NCBI GenBank assembly: GCA_030323885.1
Contig: CM059196.1
Span: 40,748,535-40,812,534, forward strand
Direction of reading: 5' to 3'
Length of the DNA stretch: 64,000 nucleotides
Source: Branchipolynoe longqiensis
Lineage: Eukaryota > Annelida > Polychaeta > Phyllodocida > Polynoidae
The notes under the pieces are model-generated. The model made no database searches, was not told where the DNA came from, and saw only the letters and a program-made list of their open reading frames with translations. The first letter of the stretch is position 1. The number at the start of each line of letters is the position of its first letter. Positions 52,440 to 63,348 of this stretch are shown piece by piece. Both the position numbers and the translations under genes were made by a program.

Positions 52440-52880
52440 AGTAAATATGGTAGTAGTTTATTATTATTGCTAGGAGATTTAATAGAGGTCGTTAATTATT
52501 ACTAGGAGATATGATAGACAGATATTATTATTACTAGGAGATATGATAGATAGTCATTATTATTACTAGAAGATATGATAGATAGTCATTACTATTTCTA
52601 GGAGATATGATAGATAGTCATTATTATTATTAGGAGATATGATAGATAGTCATTATTATTACTAGGAGATATGATAGATAGTCATTACTATTTCTAGGAG
52701 ATATGATAGATAGTCATTATTATTATTAGGAGATATGATAGATAGTCATTATTATTACTAGGAGATATGATAGATAGTCATTATTATTACGAGGAGATAT
52801 GATAGATAGTCATTATTATTACTAGGAGATATGATAGAGGATCATTATTATTACTAGTAAATACAATAGGGGTCACTATT
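52440..52880. repeat. 32-bp minisatellite (about 13 units)
   Basis: The unit GATATGATAGATAGTCATTA plus TTATTACTAGGA repeats with TACTATTTCTAGG variants; ends degrade. Confidence 0.95.
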
Positions 52881-52999
52881 ATTACTAGGAGATATGATGG
52901 TACTTTCGCACCTCCAAAACACACTGCGAATTACCGCAATGTAAGCTCCATTTGAATTATCTAGGCGCCAAGAACCACCATTGATGAATCCTTTTCTAA

Positions 53000-53208
53000 C
53001 CAGACGGACGCCCACCTCCCGTTTTTGTAGGTAAGGGACTTGAACCCCCCGGGTTCGAACCCTGGTGGAATCAAACCAATGACTTAAAAGTTGATTCTTG
53101 TCACTACCTAGCCTACCATTCGGCAACACTAGGATAGGGCAAGGAGCAGTGGAATGAGGAAGACCAATTGTCTACGATTGCAATTTCCCCTGCTTAATCA
53201 ACTAATGA
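53000..53208 (+). mobile_element. tRNA-derived SINE, tail type B
   Basis: GACGGACGCCCACCTCCCG, GGGTTCGAACCCTGG, CAAACCAATGACTTAAAAG, CTACCTAGCCTACC, AGCAGTGGAATGAGGAAGAC, ATTTCCCCTGCTTAATC, ACTAATGAAAC. Confidence 0.9.
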
Positions 53209-53482
53209 AACAAAAGTAAAAAATTAAAAAGCAGAAAAGTGAGAGCTGTGCTGGGTACAATTGGTAGTGAAGTTGAAAGTAATGGGCGTTGACATCAGTG
53301 TCACCCTTTGTCGGGGCAGCAGGTGTTTCAAGGCCAACCATTCTAGAGCAGCCAACTGCGATTAGACATACAGTAAAGTGAGCCAGTTCAAAGGCCAGCT
53401 GATGCACACTGAGCCCATTATCGAATCAACATTGAAGAGTGCCGAGGACCCCATCTCAAATTACAGTGGATTGACTCTCCTA

Positions 53483-54590
53483 GGCTGCAGGGCATTGCCT
53501 ATTGTAGGTTACTGTGCATTGCCTATTGCTCCTAGGCTGCACATTCTCTGCCTTTTCCAAGCTACTGTGCATTGCCTATTCAAGGCTGCAGTGCATTGCC
53601 TATTGTAGGCTGCAGTGCATTGCCTATTGTAGGCACCAGTTCATTGCCTGTCCTAGACTGCAGTGTATTGCCTATTGTAGGCTACTGTGCATTGCCTAGC
53701 CCAGACTGCAGTGCATTGCCTATTGTAGGCTGTAGTGCATTGCCTATCCTAGACTGCAGTGCATTGCCTATTGTAGGCTACTGTGCATTGCCTATCCTAG
53801 ACTGCAATGCATTGCCTATTGTAGGCTGAAGTGCATTGCCTATCCTAGACTGCAGTGTATTGCCTATTGGAGGCTACTGTGCATTGCCTATCCTAGACTG
53901 CAGTGCATTTCCTAGCGTAGGTTTCTGGGCATTGCCTATCCTACACTGCAGTGCATTGCCTATCCTAGGCTGCAGTGCATTGACTATTCCAGGCTACTGT
54001 GCATTGCCTATCCTAGGCGCCAGTGGATTGCTATTCTACATTGTTGTGTATTTTCTATTGTAGGATACAGTGTGTTGCTTATTCCAGGCTACAGTGTGTT
54101 GCTTATTCTAGGGTGCGGTGAATAGCCTGTTCCAGCTACTCTGTATTGCCCATCGTAGGCACTGCCTGTTATAGGCAGCAGTGAATTGTCCATCCTAGGT
54201 GCCAATGGATTGCTTATTCTAGGTTGTTCTAGATTACATATCATAGGCTGCTGTGTATTGCCTCTCTTAGGCTTTTGTGTATTGCCTAATCTAGTAGGCT
54301 GCATGGCATCCTGAGACATGTCCGATGTTGTGCATTACATATACTAGGCTGCAGTGCCCATCCTAAGCTGTTGTGTATTTCCTATTCTAAAATGCAGAGC
54401 ATTGTTTATTCTTGGCTGTAGTGAATTACTGGTCCTAGGCTGCGGTGCATAGCCTGTTCTAGGTTGTTGTGTATTACCTATCCCAGGCTGCAGTGTATTT
54501 CCTGTCATAAGCGGTTGGGTATTGCGTATCGATAGGCTCGAGTCCATTGCATGTCCTCGACTGCAGCTGCAATGCACAACCTATTGTAGG
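53483..54590. repeat. 24-bp minisatellite (about 45 units)
   Basis: TGCATTGCCTATCCTAGACT plus GCAG alternates with TGCATTGCCTATTGTAGGCT plus ACTG, giving a 48-base higher-order period in the centre and diverged units at the right. Frames of 8-residue period (53514-54063 plus, 54089-54577 minus) are artefacts. Confidence 0.95.
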
Positions 54591-54708
54591 CTGCAGCTTT
54601 TAACATATTCTACACAATAGCACATCCTCAATCTCACAATCCCAAAGAAAATATACCTTTTACACACAGCATGCAGAGTGAATTGCTACCAACAAGAGTA
54701 ATTTAATA

Positions 54709-54930
54709 GGCCAATAGGGGGCAGGTTGGTGGTGAGAAATCTAAAAGTATAAAATATTTTCTACAGAGCATGTGCCCAGGGAGCTCCTACCTATAACGGT
54801 AGTTCTTGCCACTGCCGTTAGAGGGCAGGTTGGTGGTGAGAAATTTTCTCTAGGACATTTTCTAAGAGCATGTTGCTCAGTGAGCTGCTACCCACAATAT
54901 TAGTTCTTGCCACTGCTGTTAGAGGGCGGG
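54709..54930. repeat. Tandem duplication of an about 112-bp unit
   Basis: GGGCAGGTTGGTGGTGAGAAA, AGAGCATGT, AGCTCCTACC and AGTTCTTGCCACTGCCGTTAG occur twice, with a third start at the end. Confidence 0.85.
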
Positions 54931-55139
54931 TTGGTTGTGGAAGTTGTCCATTGACTCGGTTCAGATTAACAAATAATGTGAGGTGTGCTCATTTACTTAT
55001 GGGCTATAAGCGGACAGTTGATTAATGTCACTTCCATCATTGACAAGGCTAGGGTGTCATCTGTAGAACACTGGTCATCGGTTACATACGGCAAGGGTGG
55101 GGAGATGACAGGTAGTCGGAGCATGCCGGGTATAAGGCG

Positions 55140-55875
55140 GTAGGGAAGGGGAGGGGTGCTAAAGGAGGGATGGCAGGGGGGGGAGGAGATGAGAAGGGAG
55201 GGAGGGGGGATGGTCAGGGGGTGGGGTGGGATGAGCAGGGGGAGGGCGAGAGGGAAGGAAGAAGAGATAGGGGGAAGGCAGAGGAGTGGACGGACATGGA
55301 CGGAAGGGGAGGGAGAGGGGGAGAAGGGAGCGAGGAAGGATAGAGTGGAGGGGTCAGGAGGACGCCAGGGTAGGAGGGGAATGGGGAGGTGTGGAAGGGG
55401 AGGGGAGAGAGGAAGGAGGCAGGAAGGGGAGGAGGAGAGGGAAGAAGGGAGGGAGGGAGGGAGGGAGGGGGAAGCGAGGGAAGTGGGAAAGAAGGAGGTG
55501 ATGTGGGGAGACAGGGAGAAAGTGGGAGAGAGGGGGAGGTGGGGAGGGGAGGAGGGAGAGGGAAGAAGAGAGGGAGGGAGGTTGGAAGGAAGGGAGAGAG
55601 GAAGGGGGGAGAAAGAGGAGGAGGAGAGGGAAGAAGGGAGGGAGAAAGGTCGGGAGGGGAGAGAGGGAGGTGGGGAGGGGAGGAGGGCGAGGGAAGAAGA
55701 GAGGGAGGGAGGTGGGAAGGAAGGGAGAGAGGGGGGGTAGGTGGGGAGAGACGAAGAGTAGAAGGTGGAGGGAAGAAGATAGGAGGAGGGGAGGGAAGAA
55801 GAGAGGGAGGGAAGTGGGAAGGAAGGGAGGGAGATGGGAGGGAGGTGGAGAGGTGGAGATTGAAGGAAGAAGACA
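55140..55875. repeat. Purine-only (GGGAGGGA)n tract
   Basis: About 730 bases of nearly pure G and A on the plus strand. The Pro/Ser-rich minus-strand frame 54993-56015 and Gly/Arg/Glu-rich plus-strand frames are products of this skew. Mirror symmetry and G runs could allow triplex or quadruplex DNA; not shown. Confidence 0.95.
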
Positions 55876-55937
55876 GGAAGGAAGCTATTGTGAGGTATAC
55901 AAATAGCCGCATTGAACTGAGTCGCGGATGCTGCTAA

Positions 55938-56572
55938 AGGCCCTGTCACACTACGACGTATAGCGGAGGCGTGTGCATAACGTGTCAAAATAATTTGAAA
56001 ATAAAAATACGTCAAGATATGGCGACCTACAGCGACCTACGTCGACCAATGCCGAGCGTACTCGACCTATGTCCAACCTATACGTAACCTATGATGCTGT
56101 ATGCCAACGTGCTGGTCAAAATTTGCATAGGTCGGCATATGCTAAGGCCAAACGTAGTAGTGCGACAGACAGCCAACACACTGGGCATATGCTCGCCTTA
56201 TGCTCGCAATACGCTAGGGGTATGCCAGCACATGCTAGAGGCACATAGTAAGCTAGGCATATGCTATATATGCCAGAGAAAAGCGGAGGACGCAGGTTCA
56301 ACAACTACCCCTAACCTATGCATAACCTATGCCAGCGTATGTCCAGCGTATGAGAAACATATGAGCCACACACTGGCATAGGTTTAAAATTTTGAACATG
56401 CATAAAAATCGTTTGGTGACTCGACCTCCGGCAACCTATGACGACCTATGAAAAGCGTATATGACGTATGCCCAACCTATGCGTAACCTATGATGGCCTA
56501 TGCCGATGTGTTGGTCGAAAAGCGCATACTTCGGCATATGCTAACGCCATAGGTCGTAGTGTGACAGCCCCT
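55938..56572. mobile_element. TIR element M-C, 635 bp, ACCTATG-word interior, TAA duplication
   Basis: The left end AGGCCCTGTCACACTACGAC and the right end GTCGTAGTGTGACAGCCCCT are flanked by TAA (55935-55937 and 56573-56575). The interior is composed of AACCTATGC, GCATATGC and CGACCTA words. An imperfect AT palindrome around GGTTTAAAATTTTGAACATG (56384) matches the position of the palindrome in sister families. Frames are not genes. Confidence 0.88.
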
Positions 56573-56814
56573 TAAATAATTAAGCCAGCGCATGGGCGGC
56601 CACTCGACTGTTGGGAGTGACAGGTGCACACCTAACTGGGCAGCTCCAGTGCTTCCCGCTTAACAATCCCTGCCTCACTCCGTCACTGTATTGAAAGCAT
56701 GGCGTGATTACTCAAGATTTGGTTAACGGGTAGATACTTTGACGAAAGCACCAAATTTCCAAATATGGACACTCTATGCCTAGATTCGGTCATAAATAAT
56801 CAACTAAGATACTG

Positions 56815-56900
56815 TGGTTTGAACCCACGAGCTCCGACACGGAAAGCTAGCTAGGTAGCGACAAGTATACATTTGCTAAGTTATTGGTTTGACTCAGCCT
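56815..56900 (-). mobile_element. SINE head/body fragment
   Basis: GTGGTTTGAACCCACGAGC, AGGTAGCGACAAGTATACA and TTATTGGTTTGACTCAGCC match part of the tRNA-SINE in reverse with an internal rearrangement. Confidence 0.6.
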
Positions 56901-57014
56901 GATTGATTGAATAATTTATTGAAACCCACATATTATTCATTATTTCTGCCTTCTGTATCGTATTGTTCTGAAGTATGGTGAAATGCATATAAAACAAATA
57001 TTTACTGTATTTAT

Positions 57015-57660
57015 TTGCTACAGAAGAAAGCAGGAGGAATGGTTTGCAACTTTGGATATCGAGAGCACACTACTAAGCTGTTCTTTGATCTTGATGTATT
57101 AAAATTAATAGAGTTGGTTAAGATCAAATCTAGTATGATAATTTATAATGCAAACAAAGGGCTACTGCCAAACAATCTAGTCTTTATTCAAAATAGGTTC
57201 AGATAGTAGCCATGATACAAGGCAGAGTAACAATCTAAGACAAGTATTTGCAAGAACAACTTTAAAGTCTCAATGTATATCTATATGCGGTATACAAATG
57301 TGGAATTCACTTGACGATAATATCAAATGTTCAAAAAACATCTATATGTTTCACCAAATGTATAAAAAGAAAATATTTAAGCTTTATCAGAGAGAAAACA
57401 CATATTAGTCTAGTACATAAGTATTGAGATGTAATTTACAGTATTGAGGGTAATGTTGATATGCTTTTAACTTAGATTTTTCTCTTTAATATTTCTATGG
57501 TATAAGCAATGTATCTGTCTTATTTTTAAATGGGGAAAGCATCTCATGAATATTGTACTTCTGCTTTCTCATTTTTCAAGTGAAACAATTACTGATATAA
57601 ATATCAACTTGTGTGTACATTGATCATGTGGAAATAAATATTTTATTATTATTATTATTG
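57015..57660 (+). pseudogene. 3' end of a LINE reverse transcriptase protein (LINE-4, CR1/L2/Rex-like)
   Basis: The frame 57015-57206 (HTTKLFFDLDVLKLIEL, YNANKGLLPNNLVF) continues after a one-base deletion near 57205 in another frame to 57408. That part contains SHDTRQSNNLRQVFARTTLK and CGIQMWNSLDDNIK. The pattern HNTRxxxNLR...R...S...G..WNSL...IK is the usual C-terminal end of CR1/L2/Rex-type LINE proteins. The tail ends in (TTA)n near 57640-57660. Reverse transcriptase and endonuclease domains are absent. Confidence 0.75.
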
Positions 57661-58050
57661 TCTATTATTCCACTGTCACATGAGTTAGTTTGTACTTCTG
57701 CCACACCGGCACTACCTGCGAGTGGCTCCTGGCCATCCTGATACTACCTGCCGTTACTTTTATTCATGACTATATTTACGGTGGAAACAGGTTAAGCACT
57801 GGGCAAGCATAGTGGACACTGGATGAACTAAGGAATTTGATGGTTCAAAGAAAGACGGCAGGTTCTCCAGCCTGCCCGACCCATGCCTTCCTCAGCCTCA
57901 GGCTGCTGTCAGTAGCAGCAGACGCATTACATTCATAATAATATTTGTATGTCTAGATCTACCATATATAATATATAGTTAGTGTTTGATTAAATAGGGG
58001 AAGCCCGATTAAGACTTGACTTGCGTAAAAATGATATATATATATTACAT
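57661..58050. other. No gene recognised
   Basis: GAGTGGCTCCTGGCCATCCTG resembles CGAGTGGCTCATGACTGCATG near 41800, suggesting a shared old repeat. Nothing else. Confidence 0.35.
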
Positions 58051-58055
58051 ATATA

Positions 58056-58165
58056 TTTCTGGTTTTATATGTTAGCAACATCTAAAGTCATATTCAGGAC
58101 TGGCACCGACTTGTGCCGCTGCGTAATAATGACCACTTTATAGTGCTGCCTCACTGGACTAGAAA
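58056..58165 (-). mobile_element. SINE type A tail fragment
   Basis: TTATATGTTAGCAACATCTAA, AGTCATATTCAGGAC, ACCGACTTGTG and CCACTTTATAGTGCTGCC match the A tail in reverse. Confidence 0.75.
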
Positions 58166-58245
58166 CTACTATAAAATACTACTAGCTGGCTCTTGTATGG
58201 TCGATGTAATCGACGTTGACCCTTGTTGACCTGAATATTCCTACT

Positions 58246-58985
58246 GGTTCCATGCTATATTGGTTGGCACTGACACTGACAGGGACCAGTCTGGTTGTTC
58301 CGCGCTATATCGTTATATGCCATGATGACTCATTGCTAACCTGAACGTTCAGCGCTATATTGGTCAGGCATGACCCATGCCAGTCTGGTTGTTCCGTGGA
58401 ATATCGAGTTAGCAATGATAACTCACTGCCGACCTGAATGTTCAGTGCTATATCGGTCAGGCATGACCCGTGCCAGTCTGGTTGTTCCGGGCTATATCGT
58501 ATTAGCCATTGTGACTCATTACTAACCTGAATGGCGGAGTGGTTAGAGTGTCTGACTTTTTTCTAGGTCAGACTCCTAATCTGAGGGTTGGCGGTTCGAT
58601 TCCCCGTGCCCCCAGCTCTGCCAATTTGGATTTCCACCGCTGTGTATAACTTAGAGCGTCAGCAAAGGCCAGTTGCTCTCATACCATGTCTATGTGGTGT
58701 GGGAGGTTAAAAATCCCTTGGGTCGGTAAAAGTGTAGGCTCAGGCTTTCTATCGACCAGCAGTGGAATGAGGAAGACCAGTCATCTATGACTGAAATTTC
58801 CCCTGCTTAAACAAATAATGGACCCCCCAAAAAAATGTTCAGTGCTATATCGGTCAGGCATGACCCATGTCATGCTATATCGGTCGGATGTGACCCCTTT
58901 CGGTGCGTTGATATAGACACCAGCTGGGCTGTTCTGTGCTATATCGATGATCAACGTGCTATATCCATAATCACCACCGCAAGGC
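58246..58985. repeat. Tandem array, unit about 105 bp, interrupted by a SINE
   Basis: TCAGTGCTATATCGGTCAGG, CATGACCCRTGCCAGTCTGG, TTGTTCCGNGCTATATCG and ATGACTCATTGCTAACCTGA recur at about 58349, 58446 and, after the SINE, from 58838. The SINE joins AACCTGAATG to AATGTTCAGTGC. Confidence 0.85.
58529..58832 (+). mobile_element. SINE type C head with tail type B, copy 2
   Basis: ATGGCGGAGTGGTTAGAGTG, CAGACTCCTAATCTGAGGG, GGCGGTTCGATTCCCCGTGC form a tRNA-like head with a CCT at the anticodon position (CAGA-CTCCTAA-TCTG). The body and tail match 9268-9566. The acceptor stem does not pair and the element continues as a SINE, so it is not a functional tRNA gene. Confidence 0.9.
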
Positions 58986-59187
58986 GGGTATCTTAGACAT
59001 CGATCAGTCTGAGGGTAGCACTGCGTGTTGGTGAGGCTCTGCCTCCTCTGTCTCGGAGTGACGTAGAGACATGTCTAGGGATATAACTAGCTAATCATTT
59101 CATAAACCCTCCTGTACACACCCCAACCAAACTCCACTCCAGACTAACATTAAACAAGGATGGATAAGTGCATCTTCACCATTATAT

Positions 59188-59250
59188 CTCGCCGTGAATA
59201 TGGCCTACGATGCCGACACGGCGTAAAGCAACCAACAATCAATCAATCAA
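59188..59250 (+). mobile_element. 63-bp LINE-1 3' end with target duplication
   Basis: CTCGCCGTGAATATGGCC, GCCGACACGGCGTAAAGC and (CAAT)n match the last bases of LINE-1. TCACCATTATAT (59176-59187) and TCACCACTATAT (59251-59262) flank it as a 12-bp duplication with one mismatch. An extremely short retroposed copy. Confidence 0.88.
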
Positions 59251-59399
59251 TCACCACTATATTGTGTGTGTGGTAATTTAAACTGAATCCAATTAGAGGC
59301 ACTTTTTGAGACCAGAGTCGTTAAGCTAAACATTTACAAAGAAAGCTGATATAAAATTGAAACCAGTATATTGCCTCCATTTGGGGAACCTCTTGACTA

Positions 59400-60060
59400 G
59401 CTTATATATATATATATATATGTGTATATATAATGTGCTATATAATTTATTATGTGCATATAAATAAAGAATAGTCCCTAAAGTTGGTCGGTGTCCTTGT
59501 CCAGATGCCTCTCGCTTCCCAACATCCCTTATTCTCTGCAACCCCCTCTGTAACCGGGCACTCTCTGCTTCCCCCCTCCTGGGAACCAACTCCAATGGTC
59601 TCTCGCCACTCACTTCAAACTTTGTAATATAATATATATAGCTATTTAAATGTATATAATAATCCGGTCAAAAGTGGCCGTGGTAGGTGGTGATTGTTTA
59701 CTCGCCGGTGGCGCCATCTGAGAGAAATGGGAACTAGAGCTCTGGTTAACATATCACGGAGTTCTCCTCTGAGTTTATCAGTGTTTATATTAACCGACAG
59801 ATCATGACATTGTTTATATTTCCATAACTGCATTATAGAATATATATATTATATCATTCTCATTACTCCAATACTCCTAATGTATAAAGTATTATATTAT
59901 AAGCTAAGAAAACATATCCTTGTTAATATTCCAATACTCTCATTTATAGAGCATACGCATACATACATATATATGTATATATATGTCTATATATATATAT
60001 ATATACATATAGAGAGACCCATATATATGTGTATATATGTATATATGGTTCTCCTTAGTC
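59400..60060. repeat. AT-rich sequence with TATA microsatellites
   Basis: (TA)n and TATG-type runs at 59402-59430, 59630-59660 and 59960-60050 with spacer. A segment CCGGTGGCGCCATCTGAG near 59704 resembles 63198-63215. Confidence 0.75.
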
Positions 60061-60129
60061 AAATTCTCAAAATATATAATATATGTTATATTTTAAACTA
60101 CGAGGAGATCGCGTCCTTCTAACTCGTCT

Positions 60130-60396
60130 GGACCAGACGGGATGGCCGAATGAGTTAGAGCGTCCGTCTCCCGTGCTGGTAGATCGTGGGTTCAAACCCC
60201 AGTCAAACCAATGACTTAAAAATTGATACTTGTTGCTTCCTAGCCAGGTGCTCGGCATTATTAGGACAGGGCAATGACTGGTGTGCTCAGTGTCAGTGTA
60301 ATGTGACTGAGTGGGATACCTGTCACAAGTCGGTACCCGTCCTGATATGACCTTAGATGTTGCTAAGATGTAAAACAACAACACACAAACAAACAA
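60130..60396 (+). mobile_element. tRNA-derived SINE, tail type A, with 12-bp target duplication
   Basis: Head GGATGGCCGAATGAGTTAG, GTAGATCGTGGGTTCAAACCC; body; a deletion joins GTGGGATACC to TGTCACAAGTCGG; end GATGTAAAACAACAAC(AAAC)n. TCTAACTCGTCT flanks it at 60118-60129 and 60397-60408 without mismatch, so insertion is recent by local standards. Confidence 0.95.
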
Positions 60397-60596
60397 TCTA
60401 ACTCGTCTAATTAATTGTGTGATAAGTGATAAGCACGCTATCGCGGTTACTAATTCCGGGAGCCAATTGGCTGCTCCCCAACTGCCCTCATGGAGGTGAT
60501 AGATATATATAGTCTACCCAGCATCCGCTGCGGCTCCACCTGCTCCCTCCATGGGTCACCACACTTCAATCAAGGATATATATATATATATATATA

Positions 60597-60780
60597 TACA
60601 TATATATGTGTGATCTACAACGAATTGTGCGAGTATAAAGATACGTAAGGGTTAATTATTATTATTATTTGTTATACTACGTAAGACCAACACTGTACCG
60701 GTGGCTCCACCTACCCTCTTCGCCTCCACCGGATGTAGACCAGTGTCAGTCGCGCAGGAGTGTATTTATCCCTCATTTGT
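60597..60780. repeat. Dispersed repeat Y, copy 1
   Basis: GCGAGTATAAAGATACG, TTATTATTATTTGTTATAC, AACACTGTACCGGTGGC and GACCAGTGTCAGTCGCGC follow the order of 63100-63245. Class unknown; LTR-like wording. Confidence 0.6.
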
Positions 60781-60784
60781 ACTG

Positions 60785-61260
60785 GAGATATGTTCATACA
60801 TATATATTCCGTGATCAAATGTGATTCAAGGACTTCATACATACAAAGCTTCAGGGCCATACTTGAAGTATTGGATTAACGCCACTGTGTATGAAAGCTT
60901 CATGGCCATATCTATATGTATAAATATATAGTGGGATTATTCCTATGCTTCAAATATGGTCATGAACAGATCTATGTGTGAAGGCTTTGGATCACAGTCC
61001 CAGCCAAGTCAATCCAAAGACTAACAAAGTTGACAGCCTTCGTACCTCACCACACCCCCAACAAGTTTACAGGTACAGATTTCAATTGCAGCTTTGTGTA
61101 AAAATGTATTTTGCAGTATGAACTTTAATTTAACGTAACATTGGTAACTTAGCTGGAAGATCACCTCTTCGGGAAGCCATAGAATCACTACACTACATAT
61201 TTGTGGTTAAACAAACTCAACCCTATCTGTCACTCAACATTTCTATGACAGGGCACGTAG
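60785..61260. other. No gene recognised
   Basis: Repeated words AAAGCTTCAGGGCCATA and AAAGCTTCATGGCCATA about 50 bases apart; otherwise unassigned. Confidence 0.4.
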
Positions 61261-61269
61261 CACTGGAAT

Positions 61270-62450
61270 GAGGGAAATCCGAATTCCGCTGGCTCCCCAG
61301 GAAGGACTGAAGCTTGTCTGAATTGTGGCATCAGCTTACAGGTGGGCAAAGAACCTATAACACTAAGACAGCTCACTCCCTATCTCTTCCATGGTAATGT
61401 TAATTTTGCAGTGCCACCTTGTCATGGGTTTGATCAGCCCAGCTGCTGGTTGGTGTTTCACATGTAAACACATACAATTATATTATACATGAGATAGGTA
61501 AGTATGAATACACATCAATATGAAATTGCTATGAACAAATACACATCATCATCAGCATCATTATCATCGCCATCATCACACATCCATCACATTCATATAT
61601 ACATTTATACATATAATATAGCAACTGTTTAACAAAGAGAACACCCAGCGCACCAAGTGGTGGGTTTGATCATTTTGATTACATAGTACAGGCTGAGTGA
61701 GCCGTCTTAGTGTTATAGGGTCTTTGAGGTGGGAGATAAACAAAGAGAGGTATTTCATCTAAATTAAAGCATTTGCTAGGACAAGTTCACTGCAATCTAC
61801 ATTAGAAAAGAATGTATTGAAGGAACCCTATCATGTTTGATCATCAAGAGGCATGTGGATAAAGGTGCAAAGTAAGTTTATAATATATGGTATAGAGTTA
61901 CTAATAGGGTTGGGGCGTCAACAACTGACTTTCTGGTATGTAAGCTGAAGCTGTGGCCCGACATACTGATTCACAGCTTCAGACCTCCTAGATAAAAGAT
62001 TCACCCCATACTTCCAGTACAGGGTTGAAAACCAACCCATTAGAAAAGCTGGCGAAGAATTTCGACATGCTGGGTTAATTAACTGAGCTGGTAAATTCTT
62101 AATTTAAGAAGCACAATATATTCTTTATGTACGTCTTCATATTTACCTGCTACTTTTGAGTTGGAATATATAATAAAACATATACTTTAATGGAATTTAA
62201 AAGTGAAATCGACGGCGTTCTCTGGCTGCCATCTTCTCTTTTTGCATTCTCTCCCATTTCACCAACTCTGTGTTGATATAAGTAACCATTTGACACTGGT
62301 GCCAGGCATTCTACTTCCTGTTCCATACTAAAGCTATTTTCGCCCGTATTTAGACTACGTTGTCGTTCACCCCTGAACTGTAAGTACAGGGTGAATCTTT
62401 TATCTACAGACCTCCATGAGGGACCAGCGGAACTCGGATTACTCATATTT
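61270..62450. repeat. Inverted-repeat-rich region with one unassigned minus-strand frame
   Basis: Three inverted pairs are visible. AATCCGAATTCCGCTGG near 61284 mirrors the minus-strand AATCCGAGTTCCGCTGG near 62435. CACTAAGACAGCTCACT near 61362 mirrors AGTGAGCCGTCTTAGTG near 61695. GATAAAAGATTCACCC near 61993 mirrors GGGTGAATCTTTTATC near 62390. A perfect hairpin CTGAAGCTGTG / CACAGCTTCAG lies at 61945-61982. The minus frame 62446-62150 (starts MSNPSSAGPSWRS) is unrecognised; another minus frame ends KWERMQKEKMAARERRRF then stop. Could be a decayed element with captured coding sequence. Confidence 0.4.
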
Positions 62451-63095
62451 GGAATTTCCCTTATTTAATCAATGAATATGAGTAAACCAATGTTTGTTAT
62501 ATCACGTGGTGATCACAGATATAGCACGATGATCACGGATAAAACACCAGTGAACAGGGAATGACCAGACTGAGCAATTGCACTGTTGACCGATATAGCA
62601 CGAATACATAAATATGCATCTCAACTATGAATTTATCCATTGTCATCAGAATATTTAGGATAATTGTGCCGTGTCGAAACTCCTGTCCAGTATGGTAAGT
62701 TATGTCACAGGGCCTAGGGAGCATGTCGGTGCATATTACACCCCCACCCCTCCTCATCCCACCCCTCCACACCTCCTTGTGAGAGTTCCGGCTTCACCTG
62801 CTGGCAGACATAAACCTTGTGATTCTCTTCAAGATAAACAGAAATAATTAAGTAAAGCATACCTTTGCAGGTAGCGTATAGATAGATTTGTATCAATTGA
62901 TTATATATATAAACATTTGAGAGAAAGCTGGACAGACATTGGAGAGGACACCCACAATTATATGACTTCAAGGCTCCATCCACCCCCAGATTTGTGCAAA
63001 AATTAAAAAAAACAAAAAAAACATAACCAGCTGTCATTAGAGGCTCAATAGGGCCTAGATCATCCAGAAGAGGCTCTGGAAGTTAATCTGGAAGT
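62451..63095. other. No gene recognised
   Basis: AT-rich, with a TATATA run near 62905 and a CATATTACACCCCCACCCC stretch near 62735. No supportable coding frame. Confidence 0.4.
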
Positions 63096-63099
63096 TATA

Positions 63100-63245
63100 T
63101 ATATGTGATGTAAATCGTATTATGCGAGTATAACGATTCGCAAGGTAATATTACTTATTATTATTATTGTTATCCTCTGTAAGATACAATACTGTACCAG
63201 TGGCGCCATCTCGCCCGTTGACCAGTGTCAGTCGCACCGGAGGAT
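63100..63245. repeat. Dispersed repeat Y, copy 2
   Basis: GCGAGTATAACGATTCG, TTATTATTATTGTTATCC, AATACTGTACCAGTGGCGCC and GACCAGTGTCAGTCGCAC parallel copy 1 in the same orientation about 2.5 kb upstream, with small deletions. Confidence 0.6.
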
Positions 63246-63348
63246 ATCTATATATCTGTCTGTCGACCTGATATCTATATATCTGTATGTCTGTCTACCT
63301 ATCTATCGTTATAGCTCTATGCCTCTATCTATCTCTCTCTCTTAGTTA

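Noticed and set aside
53514..54063. Frames with repeated ALPIVG / CALPILDCS units
   Set aside because: Product of the 24-bp array; no signal peptide or conserved family, and the minus strand is open too.
54993..56015. 340-codon proline/serine-rich frame on the minus strand
   Set aside because: It is the pyrimidine strand of a purine-only tract; several overlapping frames are open at once and there is no domain.
58529..58615. Possible tRNA gene with CCT anticodon
   Set aside because: The anticodon arm and T-arm-like parts are recognisable, but the acceptor stem does not pair and the sequence continues as a SINE with a second copy at 9268-9566.
60597..63245. Repeat Y pair as the two LTRs of one retrotransposon
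   Set aside because: Same orientation and 2.5 kb apart, but similarity is patchy, the borders are not defined, and no gag, protease or polymerase sequence lies between.
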